From positions 572 through 26,411 of the IMG/VR virus record IMGVR_UViG_3300030101_001943: a stretch of 25,840 bases of DNA; one strand, written 5' to 3'. The position numbers were made by a program, and so were the translations under genes. Source of the DNA: a virus. Numbering within the stretch: the stretch's first letter is position 1; each line of letters opens with the position of its first letter. Of the stretch, positions 1 to 5,956 are shown piece by piece. The notes under the pieces are model-generated. The model was not told where the DNA came from, made no database searches, and saw only the letters and a list, made by a program, of their open reading frames with translations.

Positions 1-1
1 A

Positions 2-208
2 TCTAGCTGGAAAGATGAGTGGATTACCATATTGTTATCCATACCATTCCTTCTTTGTTTTATTAATGATGACACAAGACAAATGGCATTCGCTGGATTT
101 CAAGCATTGGAACAAGCTCCAGCATGGTATACATATAGTTTTGGTGTGGTGATTGCTGCATCATTTGGTATAAGATCAGCAACTAAATTTTTTGGAGGTA
201 AGAAATAA
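2..208 (+). CDS. Holin-like membrane protein, C-terminal part (partial)
   Basis: An open frame enters from the left edge and stops with TAA at 206-208; the visible part is 68 residues. It holds two hydrophobic stretches: one around ITILLSIPFLLCFIN, and one running from the AWYTYS segment through FGVVIAASFG. A short basic tail (KFFGGKK) follows. The Trp/Asp/Glu-rich start followed by a Pro-containing membrane segment resembles the C-terminal half of three-TM holins of the gene-transfer-agent type. The role inferred is forming the inner-membrane lesion that releases the endolysin encoded just downstream. The stop overlaps the next start codon (TAATG), so translation is probably coupled. The N-terminus lies outside the window, so the holin call rests on hydrophobicity, resemblance and neighbourhood; another small membrane protein is possible. 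Confidence 0.5.
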   Translation, partial: SSWKDEWITILLSIPFLLCFINDDTRQMAFAGFQALEQAPAWYTYSFGVVIAASFGIRSATKFFGGKK

Positions 209-1179
209 TGGCTTATACAGATGGATATTCAATAAAAGGTAAGTTTACTTCTGATACTGGTGTTAGTGGTGCTAAGAAAAAAGGTAACTACAAAGGTTTA
301 GGTTACAAAGGTGAAACAAAGACATCACCTAAAGAAACTAAGAACTATGGTATGAATACAAATGTAAAAGTTAGACCAGATGGTACAGTTAAAGATGATA
401 AACCAACAGTTAAAGATAAAGCTAAGTCAGTAAGTAATATAACTAAAGTTGTAGAAGATGCAAAAAAATATGAAGATGCAACAAATCAATTTGATTCAAA
501 TCCACTTACTGAACAGAAATGGAATCTTAATAATGCTGGTAGTTTAGATGTAGCTTATTCAATAGCCTATGAAACAAAAGGACCAGGTGCTGGATTTTAT
601 TTTCAAGGATCATATTATACTGCACCACCTAGTGAAGAATCTTATCAACAAATAAAAGATAATTTAATAAGTATGCAAGAACAGAATGAATCTGCACAAG
701 CAAAAGCTAACTCTGTGTATGATCTTCAAAAAGAAGTAACAGATAATCAAACTTATATGGAATCAAAAAGCAATCAATGGAAGGATGTTACTTATGGAGA
801 TGAGTTTGATACAAATATAAGCTCAACAACACCTTCTGTTACAACAACAACTGATTCAAATATTGATGCTATTTATTTAAATGATACAATTACTACTTCT
901 AATTTTGGAAGTTCAAATGATAGTTCATTTTCAATAGATAAAATTAATCCATTATCTGATGGAACAATACCACCAGCTGATTTAGTTACATTTAATTCTA
1001 TGAGAACTAGTTATGGACAACGAATAAGAAGAGATCAATATATTTTATTAGGTGATGTATTTAATACAGTAGAGTTTGCTCCCATCTTTGATGGATTAAA
1101 AATTACTGGTGCTAAGTTTAATGTTAACATACCTTTATTTACAAATAAAAAAGGTACAAGATTTAGAGTAGGAGGATAA
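208..1179 (+). CDS. Unrecognised 323-residue phage protein between holin and endolysin
   Basis: I do not recognise a family. The first 80 residues are rich in Lys, Gly and Thr and look disordered, with repeated KGNYKG / LGYKG-type turns. A middle section of about residues 85-195 is polar and partly helical. A Ser/Thr/Asn-rich linker follows at about 200-245, and the C-terminal 75 residues look folded, with RRDQYILLGDVF and a beta-like end rich in Phe and Gly. There is no signal peptide or membrane segment. It starts at the ATG overlapping the holin stop and ends directly before the endolysin ATG, with the endolysin ribosome site (GGAGG) inside its last codons. The modular disordered-then-folded layout would fit a minor virion or fibre-associated protein, but this is only inference. 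Confidence 0.7.
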   Translation: MAYTDGYSIKGKFTSDTGVSGAKKKGNYKGLGYKGETKTSPKETKNYGMNTNVKVRPDGTVKDDKPTVKDKAKSVSNITKVVEDAKKYEDATNQFDSNPLTEQKWNLNNAGSLDVAYSIAYETKGPGAGFYFQGSYYTAPPSEESYQQIKDNLISMQEQNESAQAKANSVYDLQKEVTDNQTYMESKSNQWKDVTYGDEFDTNISSTTPSVTTTTDSNIDAIYLNDTITTSNFGSSNDSSFSIDKINPLSDGTIPPADLVTFNSMRTSYGQRIRRDQYILLGDVFNTVEFAPIFDGLKITGAKFNVNIPLFTNKKGTRFRVGG

Positions 1180-1653
1180 ATGTTTAGCTTATCAAAAAGA
1201 AGTTTAAGTAAATTAGAAGGTGTACATCCAGAACTAGTTGATGTTGTAAAGCTTGCTATAACATTAACTAAAGTAGACTTTGGTGTTACTTATGGAGTTC
1301 GCACAAGAGCTGAGCAAGAAGAACTTGTTAAAGCTGGTCGATCACAAACTAATAAAAGTTATCATCTATTACAAACAGACGGCACTGCTCATGCTGTTGA
1401 TCTTATGGCTTACTGTTCGGGCAAGGCTTGCTGGGAACTGAATGTTTATGATGATCTTTGTGATGCTATGAAAGATGCATCAAAACAATTAGGTAACATC
1501 CCAATTAAATGGGGTGCAGCTTGGAGTGAAGGAAGTATTACTAGTTATAAAGGTACTGCTGAAGATGCTATGAATGCGTACATTGATCTTCGTCGTTCTC
1601 AAGGTCGTCGTCCATTTCTTGATGGTCCCCATTTCGAACTAATGTACTTATAA
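1180..1653 (+). CDS. Endolysin, M15-type L-alanyl-D-glutamate / D-Ala peptidase
   Basis: This is a 157-residue zinc peptidase of the M15 family (VanY / T5 Lys-like), which cuts the peptide stems of peptidoglycan at the end of infection. Visible hallmarks are the GVRTRAEQEEL segment at about residues 39-49 and the zinc-site region SYHLLQTDGTAHAVDL at 60-75, with His62 and Asp74 as likely ligands. The terminal GPHFEL segment has His151 as the third ligand. The loop between the first His and the Asp is longer than in the usual HxxGxAxD form; His71 could be an alternative ligand. Length is typical for single-domain phage M15 endolysins. There is no signal peptide, so it needs a holin, consistent with the upstream membrane protein. 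The start is the ATG 6 nt after a GGAGG. Its last 86 nt overlap the convergent gene on the other strand. Confidence 0.9.
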   Translation: MFSLSKRSLSKLEGVHPELVDVVKLAITLTKVDFGVTYGVRTRAEQEELVKAGRSQTNKSYHLLQTDGTAHAVDLMAYCSGKACWELNVYDDLCDAMKDASKQLGNIPIKWGAAWSEGSITSYKGTAEDAMNAYIDLRRSQGRRPFLDGPHFELMYL

Positions 1654-1900
1654 GTTCTGCAGCCAAAGCAGAATAACCAGCTATATCTTTATAAGAATCC
1701 ATATGCAAAGGATCTTCTTTTAATCTAATAGCTTTTGTCAGTATCATCATAATACAAACATCAAGATAATTAAATTTTTGATCTTTAAACTCTGACCAAC
1801 ATTTAGCTATTGATCTTAGATTTTCACTGGGATGTCCGTAGGTATGCTGTCTTGTTGTTAAAGTATCCCCAACTTCTCTGAGGAATTGTGATCTATTCAT
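1568..1900 (-). CDS. DUF6378-like phage protein
   Basis: A 110-residue protein with the signature of the small phage family DUF6378: an N-terminal RQHTYGHPSENLRSIAKCW segment at about residues 17-35, then LDVCIMMILTKAIRLKEDPLHMDSYKDIAGYSALAAE at about 46-82. No biochemical role is established for this family. It is common near phage nucleotide or recombination genes. The last 25 residues are acidic and polar (ENDEDQ), probably a non-conserved tail, and are encoded opposite the endolysin C-terminus. The ATG is preceded by AGGAG with an A-rich spacer. It is the last gene of the leftward block, separated from the SSB-like gene by a hairpin-rich 96-nt gap that could regulate it independently. Confidence 0.8.
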   Translation of the reverse strand: MNRSQFLREVGDTLTTRQHTYGHPSENLRSIAKCWSEFKDQKFNYLDVCIMMILTKAIRLKEDPLHMDSYKDIAGYSALAAELISTLVRNGDHQEMDDDLENDEDQCTHS

Positions 1901-1916
1901 TTTTTTCTCCTATTGT

Positions 1917-1995
1917 GGGAGTAGGTAAACTGGAGAATACGTATTCACCTACCCCCTATGTCCATGACAAAAGAGAGAGATTGTGTAACATGGAC
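1917..1995 (-). promoter_or_regulatory. Two inverted repeats in the leader of the DUF6378-like gene
   Basis: Reading leftward after the SSB stop codon there is a 7-bp inverted repeat, GTCCATG / CATGGAC (1960-1966 with 1989-1995). A second, 10-bp one with one G-U pair follows: GGGGGTAGGT / ACCTACTCCC (1947-1956 with 1917-1926). Between the arms of the second lies a perfect 12-bp palindrome GAATACGTATTC (1935-1946). No T-run follows either stem, so they are not classic terminators. They sit just ahead of the ribosome site at 1905-1910. Possible roles are RNA processing, partial attenuation or protection of the upstream mRNA 3' end. No promoter is obvious. Confidence 0.4.
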
Positions 1996-1996
1996 A

Positions 1997-2395
1997 CTAA
2001 AACGGTATCTCGTCATCTATTGAATCATTACTTGTTTTCTCAGTATTATCAAGAGTTTCTTTTGTTTGAGGTTCAGAGAACTGAAGGCTCATATATTTTT
2101 TATCTTGATATTCTTTTACCCAGGCAGCAATACGATTATGTTTTACATTCCATGAATCATTTAACTTTCCGGTATAGTCTGGTGCATTTTGATTTGTGCT
2201 TTCGTTAGGAAAAACTGCACACAATTCAGTATAGAACTTTATAATATCTACACCTTGTTTTGTTTTACCTTTGACAACAACGACTTTGTGTTTTGATTTT
2301 TCAATGTCGATCTCACCTTGTAGTATGTATTTTTGATCTGCGAATGGTGGGAAAACGGCTCCACTATTCTCACTATCATATTCTTTGTCTGACAT
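1997..2395 (-). CDS. Single-stranded DNA-binding-like protein
   Basis: A 132-residue protein that looks like a phage SSB. An N-terminal beta-rich domain of about 95 residues includes YILQGEIDIEKSKHKVVVVKG and IAAWVKEYQDKKYMSLQF. An acidic, disordered tail follows and ends in DDEIPF, the tip found on bacterial and phage SSBs that docks partner repair proteins. It would coat single strands exposed by the exonuclease two genes upstream and work with the ERF annealing protein. The N-terminal domain also resembles the DUF736-like group, so the exact fold is uncertain. The ATG lies 5 nt after a clear AGGAGG. It follows the ERF gene by 9 nt in the same operon. Confidence 0.7.
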   Translation of the reverse strand: MSDKEYDSENSGAVFPPFADQKYILQGEIDIEKSKHKVVVVKGKTKQGVDIIKFYTELCAVFPNESTNQNAPDYTGKLNDSWNVKHNRIAAWVKEYQDKKYMSLQFSEPQTKETLDNTEKTSNDSIDDEIPF

Positions 2396-2404
2396 ATTGA
2401 CCTC

Positions 2405-2821
2405 CTATATTGTCTTTCTTTTTCCAGTTGATGCAAAATCACCATCATCTTCCGTGCTTTTATCTGGTGTTAAGTTCAGCATAGTTTGCAATGAATACCT
2501 ACGCATATACGTAATAGCACTACCAGTTCCTTGTGGTCCTCGATTCATACCATTAAGTACAATCTCAGATTTCATTTCTGTTTTGGTAGTAATGTGAATT
2601 AATCTTGTAACCAGTATATCCACTGGTACACCAGTAGTAAAATCAACACGTATTTCATGGTTGATAAATACACCTTCTGTAAATAAAGCCATCTCTACTG
2701 AATCCATAATATCTTTGATAGTAGAGTGCGCACCGTATTGTGCTTTACCAGATTGTTTGATTGGTTTGAATTTTGTTCTTGCAGCTTCTACTGCAATATA
2801 AATACTTGTATGGTCACCCAT
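2405..2821 (-). CDS. erf: ERF-family single-strand annealing recombinase
   Basis: A 138-residue protein matching the ERF superfamily (P22 Erf type), which anneals complementary single strands during phage recombination and genome circularisation. The diagnostic segment is PQGTGSAITYMRRYSLQTML at residues 96-115, followed by the acidic EDDGD at 124-128. The N-terminal part (YIAVEAARTKFKPIKQSGKAQYG) is the usual start of the domain. It is shorter than P22 Erf because the C-terminal domain is missing or reduced to a short basic tail. It overlaps the exonuclease gene by 8 nt and precedes the SSB-like gene, giving the classic exonuclease-annealer-SSB set. The start is an ATG preceded by GGAG. Confidence 0.9.
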   Translation of the reverse strand: MGDHTSIYIAVEAARTKFKPIKQSGKAQYGAHSTIKDIMDSVEMALFTEGVFINHEIRVDFTTGVPVDILVTRLIHITTKTEMKSEIVLNGMNRGPQGTGSAITYMRRYSLQTMLNLTPDKSTEDDGDFASTGKRKTI

Positions 2822-3602
2822 TTCTCTCTCCTTTGTTTGATGAGATTCTAATAGAACCTCGTTTGTCTTTTTTTAGTGATAGTTGCTCACAGTATACCTC
2901 TCTTTCATTTGTAAGCATTAGTGATTTTAATTCTTTCTTTGCTACTTCATGTTTGCTAGCTTGTTCTTGTGTATCTAAATATGTATGTGCAAGACTAACA
3001 AAGTGATTATCTTTTGAAGCATCACGTCTAACCATATCATCTACAAGAATATCATTTGTATCTATTGGCTCTATAGCAAAGCAATCTGGTGGTGTATCAT
3101 TCTTTACATAATCCCAAAACAATCTTATTTTCACCATCATATTAGTATAATAACCTTGATGAAATGAGATTTTTTTGTAATCAAATCTTACATTCCCAAA
3201 TTTATTAGCAAAGTAACAATCATTATATCCAGATATACCAAGATAGAACTGTATTTGTGGCATATAGTTTTGTAATTGTTTGTCAAAGTTATTAAACTGA
3301 TTTGTTTCTTTAGCTTCCACAATCGCCGACTGACTCTTGATGGTCGCGTCGATTGTTCCTTTGAGTGGAACTCCATGATGATCTTTGTATACAGATACTT
3401 GTTGTTTATCAATACTTAACTGACTCTGCTTTTCGAACCAGTTAAGTATGAACTGCTCATTCCAAACTCCAGATTGTACTGTAAAATTGTTTGACAAATC
3501 ATCTGGCTGCACTCTACCAGTTTTGATTTCCCATAGTTTCTGCCAGTTACCATGCATAATCTGCACAGCATCTGATCCACCGATAAAACCGATTCTCTCC
3601 AT
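2814..3602 (-). CDS. YqaJ-type phage recombination exonuclease
   Basis: A 262-residue PD-(D/E)XK nuclease of the YqaJ / lambda-exonuclease group, which degrades 5' ends of double-stranded DNA to expose 3' tails for annealing. Visible elements are IGGSDAVQI at the N-terminus (7-15), Glu49 in SGVWNEQF, catalytic Asp85 in KGTIDATI, Glu97 and Lys99 in IVEAKE, and the helix QIQFYL with Gln118. All active-site residues are present. The C-terminal 60 residues look helical and may be involved in oligomerisation. The gene is the first of the recombination operon: a candidate promoter lies just upstream, and the ATG is preceded by a strong AAGGAG. It overlaps erf by 8 nt. Confidence 0.9.
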   Translation of the reverse strand: MERIGFIGGSDAVQIMHGNWQKLWEIKTGRVQPDDLSNNFTVQSGVWNEQFILNWFEKQSQLSIDKQQVSVYKDHHGVPLKGTIDATIKSQSAIVEAKETNQFNNFDKQLQNYMPQIQFYLGISGYNDCYFANKFGNVRFDYKKISFHQGYYTNMMVKIRLFWDYVKNDTPPDCFAIEPIDTNDILVDDMVRRDASKDNHFVSLAHTYLDTQEQASKHEVAKKELKSLMLTNEREVYCEQLSLKKDKRGSIRISSNKGERNG

Positions 3603-3620
3603 CTCTCTCTCCTTTTTTTT

Positions 3621-3648
3621 ATGATATACTATTTACAATTATTTGCAA
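3621..3648 (-). promoter_or_regulatory. Candidate leftward sigma70-type promoter of the recombination operon
   Basis: On the minus strand there is TTGCAA (3648-3643), a 16-nt spacer, then TATCAT (3626-3621). The -10 matches the consensus at 5 of 6 positions and the -35 at 4 of 6. The predicted transcript would begin within about 15 nt of the exonuclease ribosome site. The stretch upstream (3650-3690) is very AT-rich with other TATA-like words, so the exact promoter is uncertain. The words TAGTAT just upstream of the -10 also occur in the operator-like palindrome at 6228-6240. Confidence 0.4.
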
Positions 3649-3701
3649 CTAATATATTATTCTAATGTTTATATCGTCATAATATAGCGTGCCTACTCAA
3701 A

Positions 3702-3887
3702 CTAGGGTAACTTTTTGTTACCCTTTTTTTTCTCTTCTTCCCAATCAATATGAAATGACTCGACTACTTCATCTGGTCTGATAAATTCTTGTGGCACATA
3801 TGGTAATGATATCTCAATTTCTTTTGGTTTCTTTAACCATCTATCATGAAATACTTTTATTTTATGGCTGTACTTTTTTATATCCAT
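3702..3887 (-). CDS. Small hypothetical protein
   Basis: A 61-residue charged protein starting MDIKKYSHKI and ending in a Lys-rich tail (EEEKKKGNKKLP). It has no membrane segment and no family I recognise. Its middle has a YVPQEFIRPDEVVESFHIDW segment. An earlier GTG at 3896 would add three residues. I prefer the ATG at 3887 because it is the conventional start and shortens the overlap with the upstream gene from 35 to 26 nt. Neither has a strong ribosome site. The C-terminal codons double as the hairpin of the terminator at 3705-3731, so the tail sequence may be shaped by RNA structure. Confidence 0.55.
   Translation of the reverse strand: MDIKKYSHKIKVFHDRWLKKPKEIEISLPYVPQEFIRPDEVVESFHIDWEEEKKKGNKKLP
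3705..3731 (+). terminator. Rho-independent terminator facing rightward
   Basis: The perfect 7-bp stem GGGTAAC / GTTACCC (3705-3711 and 3717-3723) has a TTTTT loop and is followed by eight T residues on the plus strand (3724-3731). This is a textbook intrinsic terminator for rightward transcription. On the minus strand the stem is preceded by A's and followed only by TAGTTTGAG, so leftward termination would be weak. It overlaps the last codons of the leftward gene 3702-3887. It could stop late rightward transcripts that read past the endolysin before they run antisense through the whole early block. Confidence 0.7.
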
Positions 3888-4062
3888 AATACTCACTTTC
3901 TGGTCTTTTAAATGGGGGTTTCTCTAAATAAAACTCTTCATATTTGTATGTCTTATGACACTTATATCCCTCACCATAGATTTTATCTGACCACATTTGG
4001 CAAGCTTCTTCAGTATCAAAATGCATGACAGTAAGTAAACTGTATAATATAATTTTATTCAT
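3862..4062 (-). CDS. Small hypothetical protein
   Basis: A 66-residue protein beginning MNKIILYSLLTVMHF, followed by EEACQMWSDKIYGEGYKCHKTYKYEEFYL and a Tyr/Pro/Lys-rich end. The N-terminus is mildly hydrophobic but lacks a clear signal peptide or membrane helix. The spacing of acidic, Trp, Tyr and Cys residues recalls tiny phage proteins that handle a single ligand, but I recognise no family. The ATG overlaps the upstream stop by 4 nt (ATGA) and has GGAG about 10 nt upstream, so it is translated as part of the leftward operon. Confidence 0.65.
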   Translation of the reverse strand: MNKIILYSLLTVMHFDTEEACQMWSDKIYGEGYKCHKTYKYEEFYLEKPPFKRPESEYYGYKKVQP

Positions 4063-4613
4063 GTAAATAAATCTCCTTGTGCTGGTGGTTCTCCAAGTTC
4101 ACTAAGTATATAATCTCTTAGCTCATTGGCTTTGATATATTCACTAGCATCTCTTCTAATCACATGACCAGAACGAAAGCCTGTGCTAGTAGTTGGCAAT
4201 GATATGGTATCGATTGCATTGTAAATACCATTCTTTTGTTTTACAAACTCTACTTTATTACCTCTGGCTTCATAAGAATATTCATGGTGATGTGATCCAC
4301 CATTCTTCTCTAAGCAATAACCAAAGTGATTAATCTTTACATCAATCGTTATTCTATTCCATTCTATTTCAAATGTTTCTACGTTTGTATTCTCAACAAA
4401 TCCCCAGTAAGTTGAGTGTTTATTATGCCACCAATTATATTTACTAAATTTTTCATGAACAAATTTGTTGGCATCTTCTTCATAAGTTTCTTCACCTTTT
4501 CGGTACTTACAATTACCTCCATTTTTTCCCCATATATATTCTGATATGTAGAATCTTTTGCCAGATTCATTGAGTACCTCAGCTATATAATCAAGTGGTA
4601 TTATTGGTTTCAT
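4059..4613 (-). CDS. Hypothetical protein, 184 residues, aromatic-rich
   Basis: I do not recognise this protein. It is unusually rich in Trp, Tyr and His, for example YNWWHNKHSTYWGF at about residues 59-72 and GGSHHHEYSYEAR at about 105-117. It carries an RRDASEYIKANELRDYIL helix near the C-terminus and ends EPPAQGDLFT. There is no membrane segment. The His/Tyr clusters could bind a metal, but no standard zinc motif is complete. It overlaps the Hjc-like nuclease gene by 23 nt and couples by ATGA to the next gene. The position suggests an early function linked to DNA metabolism or host takeover, which is inference. Confidence 0.75.
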   Translation of the reverse strand: MKPIIPLDYIAEVLNESGKRFYISEYIWGKNGGNCKYRKGEETYEEDANKFVHEKFSKYNWWHNKHSTYWGFVENTNVETFEIEWNRITIDVKINHFGYCLEKNGGSHHHEYSYEARGNKVEFVKQKNGIYNAIDTISLPTTSTGFRSGHVIRRDASEYIKANELRDYILSELGEPPAQGDLFT

Positions 4614-4932
4614 TTTGTGTATCCCTTATTATTTCTTCAAAAGTTTTTGCTGACATAATTACTACTACTTGTGGTTCTCCAGTCTTTCTTTTGTAAAAGG
4701 CTATATCACGTTTATCTAGTACCTTGAACGGACTTGGAAATTTATCGGTGGTTCGATACTTTACCTCGGCAATATAATTTTTGTTCTTTGGGGACAAAAT
4801 TATATCACCTCGGTACTCACCACCTAAACTGCCAGATAGGGGTTGACGTTTAGCTTTTATGCCAAGCTTTATCAACCAGTCTACAAACCATTTCTCATGG
4901 TATGTTCCTTTTCTTTTATTTTTATGAGTCAT
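4591..4932 (-). CDS. Hjc-like Holliday-junction resolvase / small PD-(D/E)XK nuclease
   Basis: A 113-residue nuclease with the compact archaeal-Hjc-type arrangement: Glu13 in the first helix (KGTYHEKWFVDWL), then KRQPLSGS, Asp43 in GEYRGDIIL, and Glu56-Val-Lys58 in IAEVKYR. These are the residues expected for metal-dependent cleavage. The inferred role is resolving branched DNA made by the exonuclease/ERF pathway before packaging. Tail residues after about 85 (VVIMSAKTFEEII) form the closing strand and helix. It overlaps the XRE gene by 11 nt. It could instead be another VRR-NUC-like nuclease with a different substrate; the nuclease fold is more certain than the substrate. Confidence 0.75.
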   Translation of the reverse strand: MTHKNKRKGTYHEKWFVDWLIKLGIKAKRQPLSGSLGGEYRGDIILSPKNKNYIAEVKYRTTDKFPSPFKVLDKRDIAFYKRKTGEPQVVVIMSAKTFEEIIRDTQNETNNTT

Positions 4933-5152
4933 CTGGTTTTGGATATGGTTCTGTTATCAATCTAATATCAAGTGAATCACACCAAGCTAGTAGATTATAT
5001 ATACTTGGAGTTCTATATCCATGCTCCCATTTACTGAGTGTTGACTCTGATATTCCTATTTTGTGTGCAAGATCAGCTTGAGTTACACCATGATATATTC
5101 TCTCATGGTGTAACAGTTTTACGATAGCTCTGTAATCGTTCCAAGGCTTCAT
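4922..5152 (-). CDS. XRE-family helix-turn-helix regulator
   Basis: A 76-residue protein consisting mostly of one HTH_3 (Cro/CI-type) domain. The HTH is at about residues 23-50, with GVTQADLAHKIGISESTLSKWEHG and then TPSIYNLLAWCDSLDIRL. It lacks a dimerisation or cleavage domain, so it resembles small Cro-like repressors. The start is taken as the ATG at 5152, which overlaps the upstream stop (TGATG); a TTG one codon earlier is possible but unnecessary. It lies inside the leftward operon whose promoter carries a 13-bp palindrome at 6228-6240, so autoregulation is a natural hypothesis. Confidence 0.85.
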   Translation of the reverse strand: MKPWNDYRAIVKLLHHERIYHGVTQADLAHKIGISESTLSKWEHGYRTPSIYNLLAWCDSLDIRLITEPYPKPDDS

Positions 5153-5373
5153 CAATACAAACCTAGTTTTTGTTTGATGTGTGATTCATTGAATGATTCA
5201 TGATGATCTTCTGTACCTGGTATAAATTCAATCTCCTCACCATCTTTATTTTTAGCCCACCATACATCAGGATCATATTCATCTTGGTCCAATACCCAAG
5301 CTTGACCTCTTGTATGTATCATATCACCAGTTGAATAGTGACGTAGTTCTCCACAAATATTATAACTTCTCAT
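5152..5373 (-). CDS. Small hypothetical acidic protein
   Basis: A 73-residue protein starting MRSYNICGELRHY and containing GQAWVLDQDEYDPDVWWAKNKDGEEIEFIPG, an acidic beta-rich stretch like a small SH3-type barrel. It ends in HIKQKLGLY. I recognise no family. A start six codons upstream (5391) exists, but the ATG at 5373 overlaps the DUF2958-like stop as ATGA and has GGAG at an ideal 7-nt spacing, so it is preferred. The stop overlaps the XRE start (TGATG), so this gene and the regulator are translationally linked. Confidence 0.7.
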   Translation of the reverse strand: MRSYNICGELRHYSTGDMIHTRGQAWVLDQDEYDPDVWWAKNKDGEEIEFIPGTEDHHESFNESHIKQKLGLY

Positions 5374-5657
5374 TGTATATCTCCACTCCAATATAAATCT
5401 CGTTCAATCTTACCACCAAAAGGTAACACCGTAGATTTTAACTCGTTCAAATCTACATAGCCTAGCTCAGTTTCATAACCTAAATTGCAATAACCAAATG
5501 CAATGTCATTGTCATCTAGTTCTGATAGATACCAAGTACCTACACCATACGGATTGAATAGTTTTACAATCGGTGCAAATGTTTTCTCGCCATCTGCGTT
5601 AGCTTTATGGTTAGCACGCAGTTGGCTTTCTATTTTTTTTGTTAATAGTTGCATCAT
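5370..5657 (-). CDS. DUF2958-like protein
   Basis: A 95-residue protein that matches the DUF2958 pattern: LTKKIESQLRANH at the start, then APIVKLFNPYGVGTWYLSELDDNDIAFGYCNLGYETELGYVDLNEL, and a closing LPFGGKIERDLYW. The family is widespread on plasmids, integrative elements and phages, where it often accompanies replication or anti-restriction-type genes. No activity is established. Length is normal. There are two adjacent ATGs at 5657 and 5654; the AGGAG is better spaced for the second, a difference of one residue. The gene follows the 26-residue membrane ORF by 6 nt. Confidence 0.85.
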   Translation of the reverse strand: MMQLLTKKIESQLRANHKANADGEKTFAPIVKLFNPYGVGTWYLSELDDNDIAFGYCNLGYETELGYVDLNELKSTVLPFGGKIERDLYWSGDIQ

Positions 5658-5663
5658 ATTCTC

Positions 5664-5744
5664 CTATGAAATAAAAATTATAAACGAAACGAATGCAATG
5701 ACAGCGACAGCTGCCATTGCTTCAGTGATGTAATACCTAATCAT
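5664..5744 (-). CDS. 26-residue single-pass membrane microprotein
   Basis: A short ORF starting MIRYYITEAM and continuing as one hydrophobic helix (AAVAVIAFVSFIIFI) to a TAG stop at 5664-5666. The ATG at 5744 overlaps the upstream gene stop as ATGA, and the next gene's AGGAG begins within its last codons. It therefore fills an otherwise unexplained gap exactly as a translated operon member would. The predicted topology is one inner-membrane helix with a short positively charged N-terminus. Function is unknown; small phage membrane peptides can alter host membranes or receptors. It is too short for statistical gene calling, so the support is the coupling, the filled gap and the hydrophobic pattern. 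Confidence 0.5.
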   Translation of the reverse strand: MIRYYITEAMAAVAVIAFVSFIIFIS

Positions 5745-5956
5745 GGATAGTCAGCCCAGTATTCATTCCAGTGTTCTTCAACAACTTCTTGAATGATACC
5801 TTTTTCAAACTCAGTATTACGATTGAGTTTCTTTGCTACCCAGTTGGTAGCTTCACTTACATTTTGAAATGATCCAAACTCTTGATGATACTCAACACAT
5901 AGTCCATTGAGATCAGATTCAATTTCTGGTATTAAATTATTATTTACATAGCTCAT
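5741..5956 (-). CDS. Small hypothetical helical protein
   Basis: A 71-residue acidic protein that is probably all helical. Segments include IPEIESDLNGLCVEYHQEFG, then NVSEATNWVAKKLN, then a Glu/Trp-rich end (EKGIIQEVVEEHWNEYWADYP). There is no membrane segment or recognised family. The ATG overlaps the upstream stop (TAATG) and its own stop overlaps the microprotein start (ATGA), so it is part of a tightly coupled leftward operon. The regular heptad-like Glu/Leu/Trp pattern would suit a small protein-binding module, which is inference only. Confidence 0.65.
   Translation of the reverse strand: MSYVNNNLIPEIESDLNGLCVEYHQEFGSFQNVSEATNWVAKKLNRNTEFEKGIIQEVVEEHWNEYWADYP

Noticed and set aside
1888-2208. 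Plus-strand 106-residue open frame
   Set aside because: It covers the opposite strand of the SSB-like gene and the hairpin gap, with no family likeness or ribosome site.
5503-5733. Plus-strand open frame opposite the DUF2958-like gene
   Set aside because: It lies antisense to well-supported leftward genes and the 26-residue ORF, has no ribosome site and no recognisable family; it is a mirror of coding composition.
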